Assembly: GCA_963576725.1 (NCBI GenBank)
Contig: OY755252.1
Span: 44,617,552 to 44,681,551, forward strand
Length of the DNA stretch: 64,000 nucleotides
DNA from: Azorinus chamasolen
Taxonomy: Eukaryota; Mollusca; Bivalvia; Cardiida; Solecurtidae
Direction: 5' to 3'
Positions 11,445 to 21,661 of the stretch are shown here, piece after piece. The notes under the pieces were generated by a model. That model was given only the letters and a program-made list of their open reading frames with translations, was not told where the DNA came from and made no database searches. Both the position numbers and the translations under genes were made by a program. The number at the start of each line of letters is the position of its first letter. The stretch's first letter is position 1.

Positions 11445-11505
11445 ATGTGTTTGCTCAATTTATGGAGCTGGTACAATATAGTGACTATTTTCAATTTCGA
11501 ACAAA

Positions 11506-11593
11506 CTATTGACCGAGTGTCAAACAGCTTGAAGCCCGATGTGACGCCAAGCTACCGTGTGTCTCATCAGGATCAAATCTGTTTGCAAATGTG
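11506..11593 (-). mobile_element. Family C fragment, reversed
   Basis: GAGTGTCAAACAGCTTGAAG, then a decayed core to ATCTGTTTGCAAATG. Confidence 0.45.
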
Positions 11594-11599
11594 AGGTCA

Positions 11600-11748
11600 G
11601 GGTCCATGCTTATAAAGCTTTTTAGTTGAGTCTGAGTTCGTTCTCAAGCTTTTGATTGGTCAGATTTGAGCCTTTGGCTCAAATCTGACCAATCAAAAAC
11701 TTGAGAACGAACTCAGACTCAACTAAAAAATGTTAAGCATGGACTCAG
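11600..11748. repeat. Palindrome H3, near perfect
   Basis: GGGTCCATGCTTATAAAG runs to its inverse GCATGGACTC. The arms include TTGAGTCTGAGTTCGTTC and TTTTGATTGGTCAGATTTGA. The loop is GCCTTTGGC. Terminal TTAA or TA duplications are not evident, so the transposon class is open. Confidence 0.75.
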
Positions 11749-11783
11749 TTCGCGGATATCGGGACAATGCCATTCATTCTTAC

Positions 11784-11945
11784 CATTGTAAACATGTGAC
11801 ACCATGTAACCCAGAGCCCCATCAGGGTGGAAATAAAAATGCCCCGCGATAATCGAAGCAGACGCAAATGATTGCATGTAATGGTTAGTACGTGCCCAAA
11901 GGTTGAAATGTGTCTCTCCAGAGACAAGGTTCACCTCAATACACG
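11784..11945 (-). CDS. Candidate exon, unknown protein
   Basis: On the minus strand an open frame holds GETHFNLWARTNHYMQSFAS, followed closely by AGHFYFHPDGALGYMVSHVY. Its residue mix (W, H, Y, F with balanced charge) is unlike the repeat frames around it. It ends at 11784 in a strong donor, CAATG/GTAAGA. The acceptor is uncertain: AG sites near 11946 or 11936 keep the frame open but have weak pyrimidine tracts, and an in-frame TGA lies near 11960. Palindrome H3 lies just downstream. I do not recognise the family. It could be an isolated gene fragment. Confidence 0.4.
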
Positions 11946-12099
11946 CGCCTTTACCAACAGTATAATGTCAATATTGTCGAGAGCTTCATCTAGTAGTAGA
12001 AAAACGTTTGATAGTGTTAAACTTTATTTGTGCTAACCAAAATAAATCTTCTTAATCCCTGATCTGTTACAGTTTTCATTTCCATCCAATTCATAAAGA

Positions 12100-12220
12100 C
12101 GTTATTGACTGAGTGTCAAACAGTCTGAATCTTGATATTACGTCGAGTTTCTCAGCGTCTCATCTGGATCCAAGCTATTTGAAAATGCAATTCATGTTGT
12201 GTTTGGCAGGAAAATGGTTA
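12100..12220 (-). mobile_element. MITE family C, reversed, diverged
   Basis: GACTGAGTGTCAAACAGTCT with core TCAGCGTCTCATCTGGATCC, then GGCAGGAAAATGGTTAA. Confidence 0.5.
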
Positions 12221-12639
12221 ATGTCAAGTGGGAACGCCAGATTCCTGGTCCTAGATTGAATTTGAAGAGACAGACACGGGCTTTTATGTGTGAATCATAT
12301 TATCATATATGAGTATAAATGTGAGACTACCTGATGGTATATCTCCACTGAATTCATTGCATTAGAGCTTTGATTGATGTTGTAAATCAACAATTATCAT
12401 CGAAACAGCTTGTTCAGCGCACTCAATACTTAGGGACTGATTAAAATAAGTTCAGTGACAAACAGTAGCGCCACCTGGCGGGAGATGATGGCGTGCTAAC
12501 ATTTCGTATTCTAAGCACGTCCTCACTGGTATTTGTAAACAGTTGATCAGGATCCACTCTAAGTCAACAGTTTCTAAAACGTAATAACCAAACGGCAGTT
12601 TAAAAGTTTTGAGCTTGAGCAGACGGGGTTTTTTTTCAG
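12221..12639. other. No recognised feature
   Basis: Unique AT-rich sequence. One small core-like shard lies near 12537 (TAAACAGTTGATCAGGATCC). Confidence 0.35.
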
Positions 12640-12755
12640 AAGAAAAGAGAACGGGAAAGAGAGAGAGAGAAAGAGAGGAAATAGATAGGGAGAGGGGAGA
12701 GAGAGAGAAGAGAAAAGAGAGAGAGATGGAGAAAAGAAGAGAATAGAGAGTAGAA
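12640..12755. repeat. Purine-only tract, about 115 bp
   Basis: The plus strand is almost all A and G (imperfect GA and GAAA repeats), with only a few T. It sits where the left half of an E2 element should be. Such tracts can form triplex DNA. Confidence 0.8.
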
Positions 12756-12756
12756 A

Positions 12757-12903
12757 GTGGTTGCTTAATGCAGGGCAAATATAATGCAGAAAGCTTATGT
12801 AGGAGCTTTCTGCATTACTTTTGGTATGCATTAAGCTATCACCTGCCTTACAGATCCATAACTAGAACTTTTTTGATGACCGCTTAAGCCAGGTTCTTCT
12901 GTA
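12757..12903 (+). mobile_element. MITE E2, right half
   Basis: GGTTGCTTAATGCAGGGC core and inverse, then the right end GACCGCTTAAGCCAGGTTCT ending CTGTA. The left end is replaced by the purine tract. Confidence 0.65.
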
Positions 12904-12923
12904 CGTCAGTTTGTCACCAGATA

Positions 12924-13093
12924 TACAGTAAAACCCCTCTAATGCGACCACCTAAAAAGGTATAATTATGGTTGATAGATACAGGTGGTAGCTTAATGCA
13001 GGACAAAAGTACTTTTTGTCCTGTATTAAGCAACCACCTGCTTATAAAGACACCCATGTTTTTGTGGCCGCATTAAAAGGGTTCTACTGGATA
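12924..13093 (+). mobile_element. MITE E1, hairpin shortened
   Basis: TACAGTAAAACCCCTC to GGGTTCTACTGGATA. The core goes from AGGACAAAAGTAC directly to TTTTTGTCCTG, so the AGAAAGCTCC loop section is missing. Confidence 0.75.
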
Positions 13094-13172
13094 CTGTAAC
13101 ACTGTAACACTGTAGCACAACTATTGACCCTGGCGGATGTTCATGTAAAACTCCAACAATTGTGTTTAAAAC

Positions 13173-13197
13173 ATACACACACACACACACACACACA
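13173..13197 (+). repeat. (AC)n microsatellite
   Basis: About 12 AC repeats. Confidence 0.9.
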
Positions 13198-13353
13198 AAC
13201 TTATTGCCAGTGCAAACAATATAGACTATGTTACATATAAACAAACAGTGCAGATCCTGATCAGATACGTGAGATAAGATTACAACAATGACCCCGCACT
13301 GAGGCGGGTACAATAAATCCAGACCAGTAACATAAATCTAGTATGGGTTTTTT

Positions 13354-13450
13354 AAAGCAGGTCGTAGCTTAATGCAGGATAAAATTAATGCAGAATGCTC
13401 CATAAGGGACTTTTTGCATAACGTTTTTTCCTGCTTTAAACAACCACTCC
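13354..13450. mobile_element. E-family core, ends lost
   Basis: GTCGTAGCTTAATGCAGG to TTAAACAACCACTCC, with a diverged loop (GCTCCATAAGGGAC). Confidence 0.5.
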
Positions 13451-13486
13451 TTAAACTGATCTGATGTTCAAATCAATAAACGGTGG

Positions 13487-13683
13487 TTCAACTCATTCCC
13501 TCATTCTGACGTCATTTGACGCCACTGTAAAAAGGCATTTTTGAAAACATTGTGATTTATTTATCATACTGGTTTCAAAACTAGACCATTCTAAAATTGG
13601 CATTTTCCCTAGTAAATGCTGCTTTTCGGTAGATTTATTCAAATAAGTTGGGTCTAAAATTAACCCTGGAGGAAATGGGTTAA
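13487..13683 (+). mobile_element. MITE family D, hairpin centre deleted
   Basis: TTCAACTCATTCCCTCATT to GGAAATGGGTTAA. Between GAAAACATTGTGAT and TTTATCATACTGG the whole AGAGCATTTGCTCC hairpin is missing, a clean symmetrical loss. Confidence 0.75.
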
Positions 13684-13914
13684 GCCAGGCTCTAATGTAG
13701 CTCTTCTATTTAGCTCTATACATTCTAATATTCCATGTAATAATCCCTAATTGTCAATACATTGTCAATACAGCCAAATCGGATCTATACATGTAATATG
13801 GAAATTCCATAAGAATCTGCTATTTCTGCAATTCTAATGCTTTTATCAATGAAGTCAATATTTGAAGGTAAGAAATTTAGAAATGAAAGAAGACGTTGTA
13901 TTCCAATATTATCC

Positions 13915-14122
13915 TTAACCCTCAACTCCACGAATATTCATGGAAGAAATAATGACATCATTAATATTAATTAGATGAGTGTGTATAATGATTTATGAAC
14001 ACCGGCAATGCCGGTCATTTCAGAAGTAGTTGAGCCTATATTATTCCATAAGCAAACAGAGCAGACCCATGTCAGCCATCTATAGGAACTATCTGACACT
14101 GTCTAATATGTTTGCATCAGCA
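13915..14122 (+). mobile_element. MITE family A, cut by F1
   Basis: TTAACCCTCAACTCCACG, A2 body (ACATCATTAATATTAATTAG), and core to TGTTTGCATCAGCA. The right end is replaced by F1. Confidence 0.65.
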
Positions 14123-14373
14123 TTCACCCTTCGCTTGCTGAATTTTAAAATACATTTCTCCTTCTTTACCCATGCCCTGTTGTATAATTACATATATCTT
14201 CACTGTGTACAAGTATTTCGCTGTGCAATCACTGCTGCGGGGGTGCATTAGTTGCACAATCAACTTGTAAATAGTGCAGACCCTGATAAGACAGCTCCTG
14301 CAGGAGCTGTCTCATTTGGGTCTTCATTATTTACAGGTAGGTATATTGACGCGAATAGCAAGCGAAGGGTTAA
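14123..14373 (+). mobile_element. MITE family F, copy 1
   Basis: TTCACCCTTCGCTTGCTG to AGCAAGCGAAGGGTTAA. It carries the hairpin GACAGCTCCTGCAGGAGCTG, flanked by TAAATAGTGCAGACCC and its inverse. Copies 2 and 3 lie at 28577 and 58026. Confidence 0.85.
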
Positions 14374-14699
14374 ACGGCTTATGGTTAAAAGATTTCAATA
14401 ACCAACACATGTACAGAGATTGTAATTCCAGTCTATCAGTTTCTATAGTATCTATTACAATATGAAAGTGTCTTCTAGATATCACTTACATCCATATAAG
14501 GTGTCTTTGCATTACCAAGGACAATTTAATTCTATTTTGTAAAGTGAGATGAACATGAAAGCTTTTTGCTATATTTAGCTACTACCTTAAAAGCAGTATG
14601 CGCTATATAGCTGTGAAGTGTACCACAGCTATGTTCTGTAGGAGTGACAGAAAACACACTTTTGTAAGCACTTGATTTATATATAATTACAATCGACGA

Positions 14700-14800
14700 T
14701 CGGTGGCAGCTTAATGCAGACAGAAAGTCGTACAAAAAGCTCCTCCAGGAGCTTTCTGCATGACGTTCAGCCTGCATTAAATAGCCACCTACCTACATGT
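14700..14800. mobile_element. E-family core, ends unclear
   Basis: GGTGGCAGCTTAATGCAG, then AAAGCTCCTCCAGGAGCTTT and the inverse arm. No clear CAGT ends. Confidence 0.55.
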
Positions 14801-14819
14801 AAAAATGCAACAATTCTTC

Positions 14820-14977
14820 ATGACCTAACTTTCTATGAGCCCTCTCATCAAGGTCTGCACTGTTTGTCATGTTACACTTTTTCTTGTAAAATAACCCTGA
14901 CTATTCGCGGTAAGCTTGTCTTATTTGTATTTTGGAATATTCCATTAAAATTTTGACAGTTCATCATTGATAGGGTT
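14820..14977 (-). mobile_element. Degenerate MITE remnant
   Basis: A half core (TCATCAAGGTCTGCACTG) and a right end TAGGGTTAA at 14969-14977. Confidence 0.35.
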
Positions 14978-15592
14978 AATAGAAATGATTACACATGGAA
15001 ACTAACAATTAATCATCCTCACATTGGAAAAGGTGCGTGTGCTGACACTCCGATGTATTGTATTTTATCAAATTATTAAAATATTGGGCAAAATGCTTTT
15101 AACTCTGGTAGAACATATATTACAACACGGGCACGTGTCGTCCCCCGCTCTCCGTTGCGATCTGAGCCCATGACCTTCTGATCGGGGTGGGGATGGGCGG
15201 GATGGAGGCTACGATAGTAAGTTTTGTCCGATTTTTTCTAAACCTTGAGAAACTATTTATAGATTGTTAAGCAGCTTGGAGCCTGATTAGACCTCTTAGG
15301 TCGAGCTTAGCATGATAAGTGTTAAATATTTACCATGACAACATCAAAATAACGTGTGCATTACAGCAGGTATTTAGTCCTAGACACTGTAGACGGTATT
15401 CAATTGCATGTATCTGCCATTCGTCATTATAGTTGATTTACAGATCTTAATGAGCATTCTCGTGTTTTTGAAATCATCTGTAAGAGATTAAATTCACACT
15501 ACTCGCTTGAGAACAGTAATCTAATATCTTCAACATCGTTAAAATTCACAAATTCATATCTGCAAGTTATCGCGTGGCAAACGAAAAACGAT
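14978..15592. other. No gene recognised
   Basis: Contains a short GC-rich patch near 15130-15210 and a B/C shard near 15269 (TTAAGCAGCTTGGAGCC). No frame or splice pattern stands out. Confidence 0.35.
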
Positions 15593-15810
15593 CTAACAGC
15601 TATCCCGCTAAGCGCGACGTGACTCGCATTTCCAAACAACTTGGATCCAGATGAAAGGCCGAGTAACTCGGCATCTGATCAGGATCCAATCTGTTTGACA
15701 CTCAGTCATAGTTTCTCAAGCTCTTCATCGAATCTGAACTAGTCAAAATTAAACCCGATCCATGTTGGATCCACACATTTTATTTATATAGCGGTGTAAA
15801 GCTTAATAGT
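15593..15810 (+). mobile_element. MITE family C, ends mutated
   Basis: CTAACAGCTATCCCGC, core GGCCGAGTAACTCGGC with GGATCC arms, and body TTTCTCAAGCTCTTCATCG. The right end is about 15800. Confidence 0.6.
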
Positions 15811-16050
15811 TCAAGGAAAACACACGAGAAGCTCGTATTTCTGTATAATTGGACAAATCTGACGCGCATTCACACGACGATATCTCTGGTTTCACTTGTC
15901 CTATTTGGTAAAAATCTATTGGCCATGAAGATTGATATCAACCCGTTACTCCATGATAATTCATGTAAAAAAATAGTTTGACTATTAACTAGCTGCTTTG
16001 TTATAACTGCACCATGAACAAAGGAAACTTGGCTACGGAATATACTTTTA

Positions 16051-16259
16051 GTACAGTAAAAATCCTATAACGCGACCACCAAAACAGGTATAATTCATAG
16101 TGGTAGGTGCAGGTGGTAGCTTAATGCAGGACAAAAGTAATGCAGAAAGCTCCCATTGGAGCTTTCTGCATTACTTTTGTCCTGCATTAAGCAACCGCCT
16201 GCTTATAAAGACAGCCGTATTTATTCATTAAGTGGTCGCATTAGAGGGGTTCTACTGTA
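16051..16259 (+). mobile_element. MITE E1, intact (type copy)
   Basis: TA-flanked, 209 bp, from CAGTAAAAATCC to GGGGTTCTACTG. The sub-ends AACGCGACCACC and GTGGTCGCATTAG are inverted. The central hairpin holds GTGGTAGCTTAATGCAGG, CAAAAGTAATGCAGAAAGC and the loop TCCCATTGGA. CAGT ends with TA duplication fit the Tc1/mariner superfamily, pogo branch. No coding capacity. Confidence 0.85.
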
Positions 16260-16260
16260 T

Positions 16261-16350
16261 ATTATTCCATAGATAAACAGACAAACGGCGAAAGTCCTAA
16301 TCTGACGGTTGCTATAGGAGCTGTCTGATCTGTGTCTACTATGTTTGCTA
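16261..16350 (+). mobile_element. Family A core fragment
   Basis: A mutated core, TCTGACGGTTGCTATAGGAG, abuts the E1 copy. E1 may have inserted into this A element. Confidence 0.45.
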
Positions 16351-16711
16351 AATTTAATGTGCCGAAAGTCATCTCGATGGAGTCAATGTTTAAATAACAA
16401 TGTTTCTATAATTTATGTGTTCTAGAAGTCTGTGAAAATGGACGTGAAAAAAGTTTAGTTTATTTAACGAAAAGAATCAGGAATCGAATAATTACAATGT
16501 TTCGAAATATTGGCGTCAAAATATCGATATGTCGCCGATGTTATTCGCCAGGGCTTTAGAAAAATATCGTGGTCGCTTTAGGTCCGTATGTATTTGCCCA
16601 GTCGCACCAAATATCTCGTTCTAGAACAAGAAATGGGAAATGGTGATGTAAACAATTAATATTGGTTGACAAATGCGTTTTACTGTATATGTTGTGTAGA
16701 GACATCTACAT

Positions 16712-16861
16712 AAAATTGCCAAGCCTGTCTTAAAGGGGGTAACATAATGCAGGTAAAAAGTTAAAAGTTGCATTACTTTTGCCCCACATTTAAGCAACCA
16801 CCTGAATTTTAGAACTCCTATGTTCAATAATGAATGGTCGCTTAAGACAGATTCTACTGTA
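16712..16861 (+). mobile_element. MITE E2, shortened core
   Basis: AAGCCTGTCTTAAAGGGG to CTTAAGACAGATTCTACTGTA. Core reduced to CAGGTAAAAAGTT and inverse. Confidence 0.6.
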
Positions 16862-16907
16862 TTTCAGTGGCTATGGGGCGCGTCGTTTATACATTGAAGA
16901 TTACATG

Positions 16908-17113
16908 TTACCCTCTTACAAACACCTTTAGACGCCTCTGCATGGTCTGATCAGTGTTTGTCCTGTTTGATTATGGAATTTTGTAGATTTGATCCTACAG
17001 GTTATTGTGTAAGTCAAACTTTCAACTGAACAGTTTACATTATGAAAATTAGTTTAATGAATATGCATGAAGTGAGTATTTCATGCGTAAATGTCCATAA
17101 GTAAAAAGGTTAC
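16908..17113 (-). mobile_element. MITE family A, reversed, left arm lost
   Basis: TTACCCTCTTACAAACACC to AAGTAAAAAGGTTAC. Only TGGTCTGATCAGTGTTTGTC remains of the core. Confidence 0.5.
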
Positions 17114-17162
17114 ACATTGTTAGAGGTCCAGATAAGAAGCGAAAATTAAAACAACTTTTTTA

Positions 17163-17258
17163 TTTCTCCACCAAACCCTATGTTGTGACCACTCCTTAGA
17201 ATCGTCTCTTCGAGACGATTCTAAAGAGTGGTCACAACATAGGGTTAAGTGGAGAAAT
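17163..17258. repeat. Palindrome family I, copy 1
   Basis: TTTCTCCACCAAACCC to GGAGAAA, with arms CTATGTTGTGACCACTC and AGAATCGTCTC around TTCGA. Nearly perfect over 96 bp. Confidence 0.75.
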
Positions 17259-17484
17259 GCCGATTTTAGTATTTGAGTACGCCCCGTTATCTGTTGCTCA
17301 GGGTTGTTACTGTATTCTAGTAGGAGCCTGCTGTACTAGATGTCATATAAGACCTATAATTGCTTGACCACTGGGGCATTTGTCTGATTAAATTAGTGCT
17401 TCCTTATTGAAATATCTGAGAAAATTAGCGTGCCAATGTTTGAAGGCTCTTGTAATTCATACCGTGGAACATATCCCTAATTGT

Positions 17485-17562
17485 ATTAGTGTCCTCTGAC
17501 CTGTGCTATAATTAGTGTCCTGTAACCTATGCTATAATTAGTGTCCTGTAACCTGTGCCATA
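17485..17562 (+). repeat. 26-bp tandem repeat, 3 units
   Basis: ATTAGTGTCCTGTAACCTG recurs at 17485, 17511 and 17537. Confidence 0.85.
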
Positions 17563-18025
17563 ACGCGGTTTAACAGTTTCCATCGAATAGTTTGGCTATT
17601 ATGGTCTAACTCCTCAAGTGGCTTTAGTTTGATATAACAGGATTTAAAAGTGTAGACATGACTATGTGAAATCTTTCAATGATAAAGTGTTGACAATAGT
17701 TAAATATCCTTTGTATGGTAATAGACAATTGGTTATAATTCCACGTTCATCGTAATCACGTGACTCACATAAAGCCGTGATTCAATCATTTAACACATTT
17801 GCGCGAGAAAATGATTGCGAAAGCTCAAACGCGACAAAGTTGACAGTGTGCGTTAGTTGATGTGGCGAATGAAGGGATTCTTTTAATTGAAGTCTATTTG
17901 TATTTCGAGCAAATTAATTGGATTTTTAAAAGATTGGTTTGGAATTGTGCGTCGACTATTTCGTTTCTGGCATTCATTTAACAGTGTTCAGGTTCAAATA
18001 CAAATTGGGAATGCATGAAATGGTT
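17563..18025. other. No recognised feature
   Basis: Unique AT-rich sequence without supported frames. Confidence 0.35.
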
Positions 18026-18297
18026 TTAACTCTTTTGCTGCCAAAATTATCGTCTGTAAATAGTGTCATCTGCAAATATTGTCAATGTCGTTAGCAAATA
18101 TTGTCGCATGCAAACGTTGTCAGCTGCTGCAATTTTCGTTTGTTTAATTGTCTCCCCTATTGTTTCGAAACAAACACATTACCTCAGTGAGACACGGTTT
18201 GGATCCTGATGAGAGGCCGAGATACTAGGTGTCTTATCTGGATCCAAACAGTTTGCATATTCAATAACATGTGCAACGTTGGAAACGAAGTAGTTAA
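18026..18297 (+). mobile_element. MITE family B
   Basis: TTAACTCTTTTGCTGCCAAA to GTTGGAAACGAAGTAGTTAA. Body repeats of GCAAATATTGTC. Core GGCCGAGATACTAGGTG is mutated; the GGATCC arms are kept. Confidence 0.75.
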
Positions 18298-18359
18298 ACT
18301 TCAGCAATATATAGGCGAACTTATAATAACCTTAGCAAGTGCTAATATAGTAAAACCTT

Positions 18360-18610
18360 TTCAACTCTTTCCCTGTTCTATGTTTATTTCAAATTTCAAT
18401 ACCTACTGAATATTCAAGGACAAAATAGTTATTATGGAATAGAAAGTGGAACATTCTAACCATTTTAGAAAGTAAAGAAACAGATTTTACAAATTCCATA
18501 GGCAAACAGAACAGACCCCGATCAGACGGCTCCTATGTGAGCCGTCTGGTTAGGGTCTACTCTGTTTGCAAATGCGTGACAATACGTTTATATGAGGGAA
18601 AGAGTTTTAA
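18360..18610 (+). mobile_element. MITE family A, near complete (type copy, A1)
   Basis: 251 bp between TTCA and TTAA. Ends CTCTTTCCCTGTTC and AGGGAAAGAG are inverted repeats in the style of piggyBac elements, which cut at TTAA. The body has CCTACTGAATATTCA and GGACAAAATAGTTAT. The hairpin runs GGCAAACAGAACAGACCC, GATCAGACGGCTCC and the inverse. The right shoulder is TTTGCAAATGCGTGA. The A2 subtype has GAATATTCATGTAAGAAAT after CCCTGTT instead. No coding capacity. Confidence 0.85.
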
Positions 18611-18799
18611 ACCGGAATTCTAGTAGAGAAGACTTTAGATTCTTTTAGGCAGATGGCTACTTAATGCAGGCTGAAAAGCATACAGGAAGCTCCTCTAGGA
18701 ACTTTCTCTATGATTTCAATCCTGCATTTAGCTGCCACCTGTCTCAGAAACCGAACATTCTGCTAATTTGAACGCCTTTTTTAGGGTTTTACTCTGCCT
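18611..18799 (+). mobile_element. MITE E5, left end cut
   Basis: ACCGGAATTCTAGTAGAG, core TTAATGCAGGCTGAAAAG, loop AGCTCCTCTAGGAACT, right end TAGGGTTTTACTCTG. The left CAGT is lost where it meets the A element. Confidence 0.6.
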
Positions 18800-19031
18800 A
18801 GAGGAGACGCCTAGTAACTCAGCGTCTCATCAGGATCCCAACTATTTCAATTTAAAGACATTTAAAAAAAACACTAAAATTTTAAAATTAATGAAGACGA
18901 GTATTTGGTAAAGACACTAAAACTTGAGATAATGAATACCTGGGTTTCTTTTCAAACACAGACACAGACAATTTGCCACGTTTATAATGTGTTTCATGTT
19001 AGGACATGCACAGTGTAGCGCGTGCAACTGT

Positions 19032-19257
19032 TTAATCTTTTCTTTCCTATAAACGCCTTTCACGCATTTGTATACATAATATACCCAGACCAGATCAGGG
19101 TCTACTCTGTTGGCTAATGTAATTGGATAGATCTGTTTCTTTACTTTCTAAAATAGCTACAATGTTTAACCTCCCATATTTGATTATAACTATTTTGTCC
19201 ATGAATATTCAGTAGGTATTGAAATGTGGAATAAACATAGAACAGGGAATGTGTTAA
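19032..19257 (-). mobile_element. MITE family A, reversed, core collapsed
   Basis: TTAATCTTTTCTTTCC to CAGGGAATGTGTTAA. The core jumps from CAGACCAGATC to AGGGTCTACTCTG; most of the hairpin is gone. Confidence 0.7.
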
Positions 19258-19308
19258 GTATACCTCCGTAGCAATACTCTATTGGAGCTCAATACTCTAT
19301 TGGAGCTC

Positions 19309-19406
19309 AACCGTAATGACGTCTGCAAACAGTTTGGATCCAAATGAAACATCGAGTAACTCGGCATCTTATCAGGATCAACACTGTTTGACATTCCGAC
19401 GGTGTT
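19309..19406 (+). mobile_element. Family C core fragment
   Basis: TGCAAACAGTTTGGATCC with core ATCGAGTAACTCGGCAT and right ACACTGTTTGACATTCC. Confidence 0.5.
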
Positions 19407-19761
19407 TTAACCCTTTCCCTGTTCAATATTCATGCTCAAATAAATAATGACATCATGAATATTTATTAGCTGGATGTTTATAACGTAAACTTTTCAAGGA
19501 AACTTTTTACTTTGACAAAAACTGTAGAATCGGATCTATATAAAATAAAAAACAAAAAAGAGCAAGCCCTGATCAGACGGCTCCAATAGGTGCCGTCTGA
19601 TCTGGGTTTGCTCTGTTTGCAAATGCGTGAAAATGCGTTTATATAAGGGAATGCGTGAAAATGCGTTTATATGAGGGAATGCGTTAAATCCGTGAAAATG
19701 CGTTTATATGAGGGAATGGGTTATATGTGTGAAAATGCGTTTATATGAGGGAACGGGTTAA
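19407..19761 (+). mobile_element. MITE family A with amplified right end
   Basis: TTAACCCTTTCCCTGTTCAA opens it. The core has GGCTCCAATAGGTGCC. The terminal piece GTGAAAATGCGTTTATATGA with GGGAA occurs four times between about 19627 and 19761, the last ending GGGTTAA. Confidence 0.85.
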
Positions 19762-19831
19762 CTATAAATGAACGCCAAATTAACTTTGAAAGTTTTAGGA
19801 AGATTATAAGTATTTCAAATGCATATACGGG

Positions 19832-20043
19832 TTAACCCTTTACTGCATACATGCGTTTTTGCCTTTGCAAACAGAATAGCTACTTCAGTAGTCGTGTGAT
19901 CAGGATATGATCTGTTTGCCTATGTCCTAATAAAGACATGTCACTAGTTTCTGTAGATGGCCTAAACTTCAGCTTCAGCTGATTACTACTCATGAGGTCA
20001 ATATTTCTTACATGCATATTAATGCAGTAAAGGGAGATAACTA
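19832..20043 (-). mobile_element. MITE family A, reversed, diverged
   Basis: TTAACCCTTTACTGCATAC to AAAGGGAGATAACTAA. Core mutated (ACTTCAGTAGTCGTGTGATC). Confidence 0.6.
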
Positions 20044-20116
20044 AATAATTACTATGATATTGCACACAGCCCTCGATATGAAGTTATGAACATTATAATC
20101 ATATAAAATAACAACT

Positions 20117-20537
20117 ACAGTATACAACTAGACCTCTCTAAAACGAACATTCAAATTGGCATCGGTATCAGTCCATGAGACATGTTGCAGCTTAATGCAG
20201 GGTTAACCCTTTCCTCCATAAATACACCTTTCTACGCCTCTGTAATAACCACTTCTTGAAACCATTGTGATAAATAGAGCATTTGCTCCTATAGAAGCAA
20301 ATGCTCTATTTATCGCAATGGTTTTTCAAACTACAAAAATCTAAAATTTTGCTGTGCTCTAGTAATTGCTCCTTTTGGGTAGATTCATTCAAAGAGGTTG
20401 TATCTAAAATAGCCTATGGAGGAAAGTGTTAAAGTCATACAGAAAGCTCTTAAAGAGCTTTCTGTGTGACGTTCACCGTGCATTAAGAAGCCACCTGCCC
20501 AAAAGTATCTAAAATTATTCTCTACAATAATTCCGGT
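20117..20537 (+). mobile_element. MITE E5, split by a D element
   Basis: The left half runs TATACAACTAGACCTCTC to GCTTAATGCAGG; the right half resumes AGTCATACAGAAAGCTC and ends near AATTCCGGTTTGAG. The gap is the D element at 20203. Confidence 0.65.
20203..20432 (+). mobile_element. MITE family D inserted in E5
   Basis: 230 bp between two TTAA copies. Ends CCCTTTCCTCCATA and TATGGAGGAAAGTG are inverted. Hairpin AGAGCATTTGCTCCTATAGA is intact. Confidence 0.85.
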
Positions 20538-20596
20538 TTGAGTTGGTTAACTGTTATATCTACAACGGCCACCTGAAACATATCTACGATCAGATA

Positions 20597-20809
20597 TTAA
20601 CCCTTGGCCTGATAAGCGAGACCTTACTGGCATTTGCAAACAGCTTGGATCCAGATGAGACGCCGAGTAACTCGGCGTCTCATCAGGATCCAAGCTGTTT
20701 GATACTCTCTCAATAGTATCTCAAAAGCTTCAACGAATCGGAAGTAAATGACAAAGGCAGCATATTGGAACTTACGCAGGTCTCATTTTCATAGCAGGCT
20801 AAGGGTTAA
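20597..20809 (+). mobile_element. MITE family C, intact
   Basis: TTAACCCTTGGCCTGATAAG to AGCAGGCTAAGGGTTAA, 213 bp. Perfect core GAGACGCCGAGTAACTCGGC within GCTTGGATCCAGAT arms. Confidence 0.85.
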
Positions 20810-20879
20810 AAATGTTGCCACTTTCATACAGAACACAAGTAATGCAGGAATATTCCGTTCCGCATTAAATAGCTATCTG

Positions 20880-21109
20880 GTTCTCAATGAACATTTGTGT
20901 AAGAAATAATGACACCTTGAATATTAATTAGATCAGTTTTATAATGGATTAAGAACACGGGAATATTGACAATGATAGAAACTAGAATCGAATCATTATA
21001 AGCAAACAGAGCAGACTTGTGATCAAAGGGCGTGTACAGGAACCGTCTTATCTAGGTCTGCTCTGACTGCAAAGGCGTTAAAAGGCGTATTTATGGAGTA
21101 AAGAGTTGA
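20880..21109 (+). mobile_element. MITE family A, A2 type, diverged
   Basis: GTAAGAAATAATGACACC body, core GATCAAAGGGCGTGTACAGG decayed, end GGAGTAAAGAGTTGA. Confidence 0.6.
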
Positions 21110-21374
21110 CTGTATTAACGTTCATTCACTCAGTGATCGCTATAGAGGGATAGATTATGTGGTGCAGATACTGATTAGATGCTGTGTTGTCCTATCATGG
21201 TGGCTGGCCTGTGCCTATCTTGTTTTTCAAACCGGACTGTCTTTTCTCGAGGCACTCGTGCACGTTTAATGCTGATTTGTAAAAGCTGTGGACGACGAAA
21301 GTGTTGCATATCACATTGCTTCAACTCAATGTGTCTGTATTTAATGCTTTTTTGTCAGTGTCGCATCTGTGATT

Positions 21375-21437
21375 ACATTTGCAAACAGTTTGGGCCCATG
21401 TGTGACGTCTCATCAGGATCTAAACACGTCTGTCATT
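21375..21437 (+). mobile_element. Family C core fragment
   Basis: ATTTGCAAACAGTTTGGGCC to GTCTCATCAGGATC; the loop is deleted. Confidence 0.4.
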
Positions 21438-21451
21438 GTGACTACATTTTA

Positions 21452-21572
21452 TTAAACCATTTGCTCCCAGTGGATTCTTCCATGCTTATATATTGAATTA
21501 TGCGGCGTCTGATCAGAGTCTACACTTTTTGCCTAAGTCCCATATATGGGATCGTGGGAGTAAATGGGTTAA
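21452..21572 (+). mobile_element. MITE family G, copy 2, left arm deleted
   Basis: TTAAACCATTTGCTCCCAG to GGGAGTAAATGGGTTAA. It jumps from CTTATATATTGAATTA to ATGCGGCGTCTGATCAG, so half of the hairpin is missing compared with 48070. Confidence 0.8.
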
Positions 21573-21661
21573 ACAAAAACATGAGAAAAATAAAACCAAA
21601 TGAAAATTATAGCAGACAAAAAAGTTTGCAGACGACAACATTTGGCATCGAAAGAGTTCGG
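21573..21661 (+). mobile_element. Family B right-end fragment
   Basis: GCAGACGACAACATTTGG and CATCGAAAGAGTTCGG, adjoining G copy 2. Confidence 0.45.
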
